Source: Achatina immaculata (Eukaryota > Mollusca > Gastropoda > Stylommatophora > Achatinidae). From it: a stretch of 64,000 bases of DNA. Under the pieces are notes generated by a model. That model saw only the letters and a program-made list of their open reading frames with translations, was not told the DNA's origin and did not search any database. This document shows positions 31,901 through 40,900 of this stretch, in pieces (the stretch's first letter is position 1; each line of letters starts with the position of its first letter). Position numbers and translations under genes: made by a program. The stretch is taken from positions 48,947,925 to 49,011,924 of the forward strand of contig CM019702.1 of NCBI GenBank assembly GCA_009760885.1, read 5' to 3'.

Positions 31901-34900
31901 GTGAATTCAGTAGGTTCACAGTGCGGTTTTTGGTGGTTAGAAGTGAACGAAGAAGAAGAAGAAGACTTCAACAATTATCAAGGGTCTTAACCTATGGAAT
32001 AGTATCTATATATCCCACAAAATCGCTTACATTTGTTAAAATTATAAATATTGCTAAATGGATAATTTACTTTTGTATATGATGTTTCTTTTTTATATGA
32101 ATACTTTACTAACTAGCCTGCTTTAAGGAGAGCATGAAGGCTAAAAAAAGAAAGAAAAAAAAAGTCTTAAAATTTAAAAAAAAAGCAAACACGCCAAGGA
32201 AAGTTATAATGAAGCATACCTGCATCACCAAAATCATATTCCTCATCTATTGATGATGATGAAGAGGGTGAGGGCACATCATCATCATCATCATCATCCA
32301 ATACTCTGGTAGAGCTATAGCATGGTCATCATAAGGGTGACCTGTGACCACAACTGGACTTGATGGGCGCCTTCAGTGAAAAGTATAATAGTAATTAACA
32401 TAATTATGAAGCTAGAAGTCCTGTGATATGTAGTGCACTACCTTTGCCTCATAGGCTGTGCTGCATGGCAAAAATTGACTATATAAGCTTAACAAAAAAA
32501 TATTCATCAAAAAATGAAATGTAGATATGTAAGAAATTATTGAGCAACAAATAAGTACATTATAAAATTACCATCAACAAGGACATTATAAATAATAATT
32601 TTGAACTTTTGTAACCAATTACACATCCCAAAAAAAAAAATTTTTTTTGGCACCTTGGTTTTTAGGCCTGTTCCCGGGGTTATTTCCAGCACTGATTCAG
32701 AAAACTGCATTGGATAGACGGCATCAGCTCTAGTTTTTTAGATATGGTTAATTTATAAAATTTTAGTCCGCTCTTTAAAAAATCTCTTCTCTGCAGAATT
32801 GGGATGTCATAACAAGCTGTCTTATTTAAATAGAAAATTTATGTATTTAATTTACCCACATTTTTGTGTGTATAATGACCTTTGTTTCACAACTACTCGT
32901 CTGCTCACTTTCCTATAATGCACACTGGCATAAAAATGTATAGCACAAATGACAAAATCGCTTTTGTTCTGTTTTATTACATAATTATGTGCAAAAAATT
33001 AAGATGGTAAATCATGGTTTTCATAGACTACATTTATTTGTATTTCAAAGGTTTCTCAACCTGATCTGTGCTGTATAATAACTATGATCATATAGGAGGT
33101 GTATACTCCCTCTTACACTATTCCATTTTTGCAGATAGAACACCGTAGAGGTTATGGCTACTTCAAGACGGAGATGTTTGAATCATCTCAACACATTTTG
33201 CTTTATTTATGGGGAGAACACACCGAAAGAAAGTAGGAAACCTACTTCTCAGTTTATAAAAAGAGCATATATAGGTTATTTTGGTGTCAAGCTTTGAGAT
33301 CAAGATATGCCATGGACTCCTCATAGTGTATGCAAAACTTGTATGGAGCATTTGTGCCAGTGAACAAATGGAAAGAGAAGCTGCCTGAAATTTGGAGTAC
33401 CAGCGGTGTAGAGGGAACCGAAAAACCACTTCGATGGCTGTTATTTTTATACTGTTAATATCATAGGCATCAATTGAAATAACTGTGACAAGTGATCTTA
33501 CCCTGATCTACCTTCAGCCAGGAGACCTGTTCCGTACCCTGATCTTGTACCCATTTCACCTTTCCTTGAACTACCACAGCTCTCAAAGGATGAGTCTTGC
33601 AAGTCTGATATCGCACAAGGTAAAGAAAGTGGGGACAGTGACAGTAAATCCCAAACAACTTCACATAGTGATCGTTTTGATCATACAGTGAACTGAGTGA
33701 TCTGATCAGGGACTTTAATCTTTCCAATGAGTCTTCTGAATTGCTTGCCTCCAGACTCAAGGAAAAGAGCATACTTCAGCCTGGAACAAAAATTACATTT
33801 TATCGAAGTAGAGAAAATGATTTGCTGCCATTCTTTGCAGGAGACAACTTAGTATTCTGTAATGATGTCGGAAAACTTGTGAAGAAAACTGGTCTTTCAG
33901 AATATAACCCAAGTCAGTGGCATCTTTTCCACAGTTCAAAACATAGTTTGAAATGTGTTCTTTTAAATAATGGCAACAAATATGGTTCTATTCCAATAAG
34001 CCATTCCACCAGGATGAAAGAAGAATACAAGGCCATCACTTTAGTTTTGGAAAAGAAAAATTACCAAGAACATCAATGGGTGATTTGTGTATACCCGAAG
34101 ATGGCAAGACATAAAAAAACAATGGATGCCTGATACCAAAGAGGATGGGATGCATACATGATGGCAGACTATTGTTGGAATCTTAAGCGGGATTGTCCTC
34201 ACATATCCCAGTCATGGAACTCTTACAAAAGGAGCTTCTTGTGTATCGAATAATTGGAAATTTTGTATCATAAACTTATGCTTTTGGTATGAAATAAGTA
34301 GATTTTCATGCAGTACACTTTTCTTCTAATTTTTAATGTTTCCTTCATGCTTAAAAGATATTAATTTAAACACTACACTAAAATATCCTGATTTGTATGG
34401 GCAAGCACAGTGAAGAGTGATATATAGCATATGTTCTGTATCATCTCAAAAACTAGAGCTGATGGGGGAAAACTTGTGCCGTTTTTGGAATCAGCAGGTC
34501 AAATATACCCAGAAACAGGTCCAACATTAGAGACACCAAAATGTGTGTTTGCTAGTGTTATTCCTCCCTCCAACAAAGGGAAAACAACCTCTGTAAACAC
34601 TGAGAATATCAGCATGAAATGTGATGGACATTAGCCTGCACACATAGTGACTATCAGCAACTGAAGGGGGAAAATAGACCATCTCATGAAGCTCAAACGC
34701 CATGAAAACGGGACTTTATCTTTGTTCTGAGAGGTTAATGAGACAAAAAATTTCATTCATTTGTACATTCCTTGTGGAACGCTGCCTTCCTAACAGCACT
34801 TCTGTAGGCCTATTGGTTGTGAGCAAGATGGCCTACTGCTGATGCATCTATTTCCAGATTATCAACAATGTTTTGCAGCCATCTTCACCTTGGTCTTCCT

Positions 34901-37900
34901 CTCTTTCTTTTTTTCCCATTATGTACCCTTCCAAGACGGTCTTCTCTAGATTATCATGACGTTTAATGTGTCCAAAAAATTTTTAATTTTCTCTCTTTAA
35001 TCCTCTATACTAGCCAGCCTTCTTCAATATTAAGTTCTTGTAGTATGGATATATTTGTTCTTTTTTTTTGTGTCCATGATATTTGAAGAACTCTTCTGTA
35101 GCATTTACATTCAAAGGCATTTATGTGTTTATCAGCTGTTTTGTTAACTGTCCAAGTCTCACAGGCATATGTTGCGATGGGAAAGATGCATGCCCTTAAA
35201 AATCTTATTTTTGTAGTTCTGTCTGTTCCTCTCCACAGATTCTTTAGTTGTTTTACTTTCTGAAGAGCGACAGACATCTTCCTTTTAATTTCCCTCACTG
35301 AACCTCCATTATTAGTTAGTAGTGATCCAAGATATTCAAAACTATCCACTTCTTCCAATTTTTCCTCACTGATACATATTTCAACTGCCTTGTTTTTTTT
35401 GTCAGTTGTCATTAATTTGGTTGTCTTCACATTAGAATAGAGGTTTTGCTCTTTGCTGTTCTTACGGACTGACATAATTAGTTTTTCCATTCCTTTTTGT
35501 GTTGTGGACAGTAATACTGTACCATCAGCATATCTAATCTCTGGTATTTCATAACCTCCAATTGTTATGGCATCGTAATATTCTTTGTCTACATCATCTC
35601 TAACATTCCTCATTATATTTTCAGTATACAAGTTAAATAAGTAAGGCGACAATATGCACCCCTGATGGACCCCTTGTTTTGGGTCAAACCAAATTGTTTC
35701 ACCATTTATTCTTACTGCTGCCTGTTGGTCTAGGTACAGCAGTGATGTTAATTGTATCAAATGTGTTGGAAATAAAAAAAGTGTACTGATATAAAATTTA
35801 GGAGCTACAATATACCTGAAAGATTTCTTGTGGTGCCTCCATGTTGGGCCTATGTCTTCTCCTGAAGAACTGTCTGGTGACTCTGGGGGAAGGGGAGAAG
35901 AGAGAAGAAGAAACCAAAGTAACATGATGTAAAGTTACTGTCACTTTAAATGATAACAATGCATCTTTTCTTCTAACACTACTAGTTCTTTCACTTTCTT
36001 TCTACTGTATAACCTGCTCATAAATGAAGAATAAATTCAATGGAAGCTTCTCTCCTGTAAGATTATTCCTTCAATAATTTGTCTTTTATCTGCAACTCAA
36101 TTTTCTGCTCCTTACTTCAATAAATTTAAACTCAACATTCATAGCACTGCCTTTGGAGTGTATGCCAAAAATAGAACATTTACACAAATCTTCTAATGGT
36201 CCTTTGACAGACGGACCACAATATTTATAAAGTTCCTGCAGAGTTGACATTTTAAACAATTCTAATTCTGCATGAACAAAAAAAAAAAAAACAAAAACAA
36301 AAATGCACACGCATACACTTTTTTAACAGTGGTTGAAATTTATTTTATAATTTAAAAAAAAAAAAAAAAGTTCTACACTTCAATAGCTGGTACCACTCTA
36401 AGGGAAAAGTTTTGTTTTTGTATCTAATTCAACAATCTGAAGAGATTTTTTTTACAAATACTACAGAATAACTCTACTCCTGAACTGACGCAATCAAGAC
36501 TTGCTGCTAATATTTATATTACAAACGCTGCTTTTCCATTCTCAAAACTAAAAAAACCATTTGATAAGCACCCAGGACAACCACATTAAAAACATTCACC
36601 TACCTTTCCTATAGGAGCTCTTCAAAGCAACCAATGTTTGCGCAACATCTTTCATCTCACTATCTGAAAATAACAACCTCAAAATAATGCTTCATGTAAT
36701 CAATACACCTTTTTTTTCATGATGTAATATCATGTGGAAAACAGATGTGGGGCAAGTCACACATGTCATTTGTGGTTTGTTTGTTTTTTTTTAAATGAAC
36801 TTAAATTCTGAGATGTTGAAACTGTTCCTCACACCAGTCTTTTGTGTTGCTTCTGAAAGCAGTGCTGGTTAAGGTAGGGATGTTTTTTTTTGTTTTTAAA
36901 AAGAAAGAACTTAAGTTATATTAGCAACAATTTTAACCTGCTCTCATATATTTGTGATTCTCTTAATGAATCTCTACAGCTACAAGCATGCATGCAGACC
37001 TGGAGGTGTAGCAGTTGCATTCATGCTTGAAAGAATGTCATGAGTGACACTGCTTCAATAAACATACTAGTTTATAATTGCAGCACAAATGACTTGTGTG
37101 TAAGGGAGGAAGAACTGCTGGGGGGGGGGGGGGAGAAAGGGGCGCGCAAGGAGCACTTACACTTGTTCTCAATGCTGGAAACCATGGCTACATCCAAAGC
37201 CTGCTGTTAAATCAACCCCACTTCCCCCAGCTTAACACAGCACAAGCCACTTAACTCACAGGGACTGTGGTAATAACAATAGTGTCAGAGTTACCATGGC
37301 ATCATCAATACACACAGAAGCCACAAAGAAAGAAAAAGCCACCTCAGACATTCAATGAAAAAAGATTTGAAGAGGTTTTTAAAAGATCAATACCCAAGTG
37401 TTAAATTTCTTTCTCATTAAGGGAGGTACGAAATAAGGAAATGTGCATGCTGGGAACTGCAAAGAGGCTAATAACCATGTGTCACAGGAGTTACGCCCCT
37501 CCATGATTACCAACTTCTTCTGCTATGTTGTATTTCTATTAACTCACAATTATATTCACTGTCTTGAATTTACTGTCTCCCGATTTCCTTCAACTTTTCC
37601 CTTGAAAGAAACACTGATGGAAACAAAAAAAGAGTATGAAGACGACTGATATTGAATGGATAAAAACACAAACAGATCAACGGAAATCAGTTGACTGGGT
37701 GCAATGTGAAAACAGGAGACAAAGCAAGCTGGACGGCCATGCAGCCAACCTTCTGTGGGGAGATGACACAAGATGACAGTCACTTCCTGCTTATCAACCA
37801 GAAGACATGTACTCTCTGGCTCAACCAAATATCAACACAGTTCTTCCTGGGGACTCCTGCTGCTTGTTTTCTTCCTTAGCTGGACTTTGGAGTGGAAGCC

Positions 37901-40900
37901 CAGGAATATCCACTTTGAAAGGTGAGTTGTGAACTAGAAACTTTACATGGATTTGAGAGCAAAAAAAAGTGACACATTAAATATGGAAGTGACACACTAG
38001 AATGCATTGCAGGTGAGTGGGGATTGGTTGATTGATCTTTATTTCAAAAGGGTTAAGAGGAACAATGAGTGGGAAAGATAGAGAGAGAGAACTTTTACCC
38101 TTTTATTTTAGATATATGTTATAAAATCATAAGCAGAAATCAGAAATTTTTCTGCAGTGAAGATATTTACCCTTAACTGTTGACGTTCTGCACTATTTTT
38201 GACAGTCCAAAATAAAAATGCTTACACTTTCTCCCATGGCACTTTAACTGAAATCCCCCCCCCTTTTTTTTTATATTTAAAGTAAAAATAAATGACACCA
38301 AAAAAATGCCACGTAGGGTGAATTATACTGTAAATTTGTTAATATATGTATGTTAGTATAGACAATCTGATTTGGAAATTATAAAAAAAAAAAAAAAAAG
38401 AAAGAAAAAAAAAACTGTTGGGAGATTAATGCCACTGTGATTATCCTCCTTCCCCCCCCCCCTCCCCCATGTGACAGGAGTGCTCAGTACTCATTCAGAT
38501 TATATCTTACAAGATGGGCTTCACTGCGCATGCCATGACCTGCTGCGGTACATACTTCCACTTGTAGACTCTTCTCACCTCCATACTTTGGAGAACGGGG
38601 TCCTGAAACTTCTCACAACCTTTTGTGATTATTCTTCCCCCATTCATGCCACATGTTGCTAGTTATCTTCTCTCTAACTAAAATCTCTTCTGTAAGAGAT
38701 AAAATATGGAGTGAAAGAAAAAAAGATATAAAGATTCAACTTACCAACATCAAACGATGTCTGGGCCAATCGTCGACTCAAAAAGGGAAACAAATCTGTA
38801 AAGAAATAATTTTTTTAAAATCACATAAAAAGTAGTAACATATAAAGCCTGCTGCATCCAACAAACACAAATTTATTATATCCTGACAAAAACGTTTTGT
38901 GTCATTTCAAAATGTGCAGGCTAAGGAGGATATCAAAGCTGTTTTCGGAACATAAACTTGGGCAATTTCTAACTGTTCATATCTGATACAAGCAAACAGT
39001 GAGTAATATATCTGTGAGAAATGCAACAACCTTGCATTTTTTTTTTTAAGCAGGAGTCCCCAAAACACTAAATAGGTGGACAATATTATTTAATTTTTCT
39101 GCCAAAAACGTTTATACAAACAGCCGAAATTACCTATCAAAGACTTGTATAAGGAAAATCTACTAGCAGATTTCTTCCATATTCACGTGCTTTGGACAAA
39201 ACCGCAGTTCTACCCAAGTTGTTGAGATGAAAATTAAAGATTCTGCCTCTGAATGTGGCAAGATTTTGTTGCCTAGATCTGCACACTGGAACTCTCAGAG
39301 CATGTTCTACTGTCTGTGTTCCACTATCAAAAAGACATCCATCTGCATAAGATATCATAAATTTATAAAAGGTGACTAGGAAGGACAGGCTAGTTTGGTG
39401 ATGAATCTGCACCTGGTGAATTTGGGTCAGGTTCACTGCTTGCACATAACATTATTTACATACTAAATATTTACATATAAATCAGAAAAAAAAAGATACA
39501 TACGAGGTGAAACTGTGTTAGGCACTGGTCTTTGAGTCAATGGAAGAACTGTGCGACCACTACTGAAATTAAAACAATACATTTTACAAATAATTTAACT
39601 ACAACATTAATCTACTACTGTCAGTAAGTATAAAGTTATCAGTTATATCAGGACTGCAGGCCAACAAGAGTGAAACAAACACTCAGTAGATATAAAGTTA
39701 TAGCAGTATCAGGACTGCGGGTCAACAAAAGTGAAACAAACACTCAGTAGATATAAAGTTATCATAGCTGTATCAGGACTGCAGGTCAACAAAAGTGAAA
39801 CAAACACTCAGTAGATATAAAGTTATCATAGCTGTATCAGGACTGCAGGCCAGCAAAAGTGAAGCAAACACAGTCATTGGATATAAAGTTATTGTAGTTA
39901 TATCAAGCCTACAGGCCAGCAAAAGTGAACCAAACAAGTGAAATAAACACCTTTCGCAATTCTGACTGCCTGCATACACTGGGTACACAAATACTATTTA
40001 TACTATTTATCTCAAGTGTTATTGACTAAACTTGGAGTTTCTTCTCAAATTAAAGTTTCTGCTTCATCAGATTTGAGAAAAAGCAAATGTTAACATTTGA
40101 GTTCAAAGAGTTAATACTTCAACTAAATCCTGAAAACAGTGTGACATTTAAAGCATTTAACTACTGTACCATTTTTAGTGAAAAAATAAATAAATAAACT
40201 GAAGTGCAGATAAAAATAAGTCAACTGAATGCAAGCTAACCCTGGAAGACTTGGATACTGGACATAGTTCTGTGGTTGAGTGGAAGTCATCTGGAGCTGG
40301 TGATATGGATGGTAGGGAGTTTTTCGTAAAGCCTGCAATAGGTTGGGTCTGTAAGCTGGGTCTATGCACCACAATGAGCCTTTTCCAATACTCTGAAAGA
40401 AGGGAAGCAAATATGAATACCAGCTGTCTCTAAAAATACTTAGCAGACCTTTAAAACTTTTGCAAATAACAAGCATTATCATCTGCAGCTCCTTAACGTC
40501 AAAGCTGTTTTAAGAAGTAAGAACTATGCAAAAATTCCCACCATTTAGCCTTGGCCGCCCAAGCATACTCTGTTGTGCTGTTATTACTACGTGTGCTGTT
40601 CTGTTCTGTCATGGCTAGGCGGCAACTCATCCTATCAGAGCCCATGATCATTCTCTTAAAAGTGCTTTGTTTGCCTATCTTTCAATGGCCATCCAAAAAG
40701 AAAAAAAAAAAAAAACCCCATTGTGCTCTTTCATTACTGCCACAATGCCAAGGCTCATGGAGGCAGTTGCAATTTTCTATGCGGTCAGTAAATATGTACC
40801 ATTTATAAAAGAGAACAAGAAAAAACAGGAGCAGGAGATTTTAGGTGGAATCGGGTTCAGCAAGATATGTACAATTTATGAAAAAATCAGAGCTGACTGA

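Larger units (their letters stand above)
28966..32219 (-). other. FOXN3: FOXN3 intron with two inserted retroposons
   Basis: Contains SINE copy B (29705-30050), a small 30-bp tandem repeat (30085-30180), a 17-G run (30461-30477) and the 1.3-kb GC-rich retroposon at 30657-31975. The flanks are AT-rich with nothing else recognisable. Confidence 0.6.
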
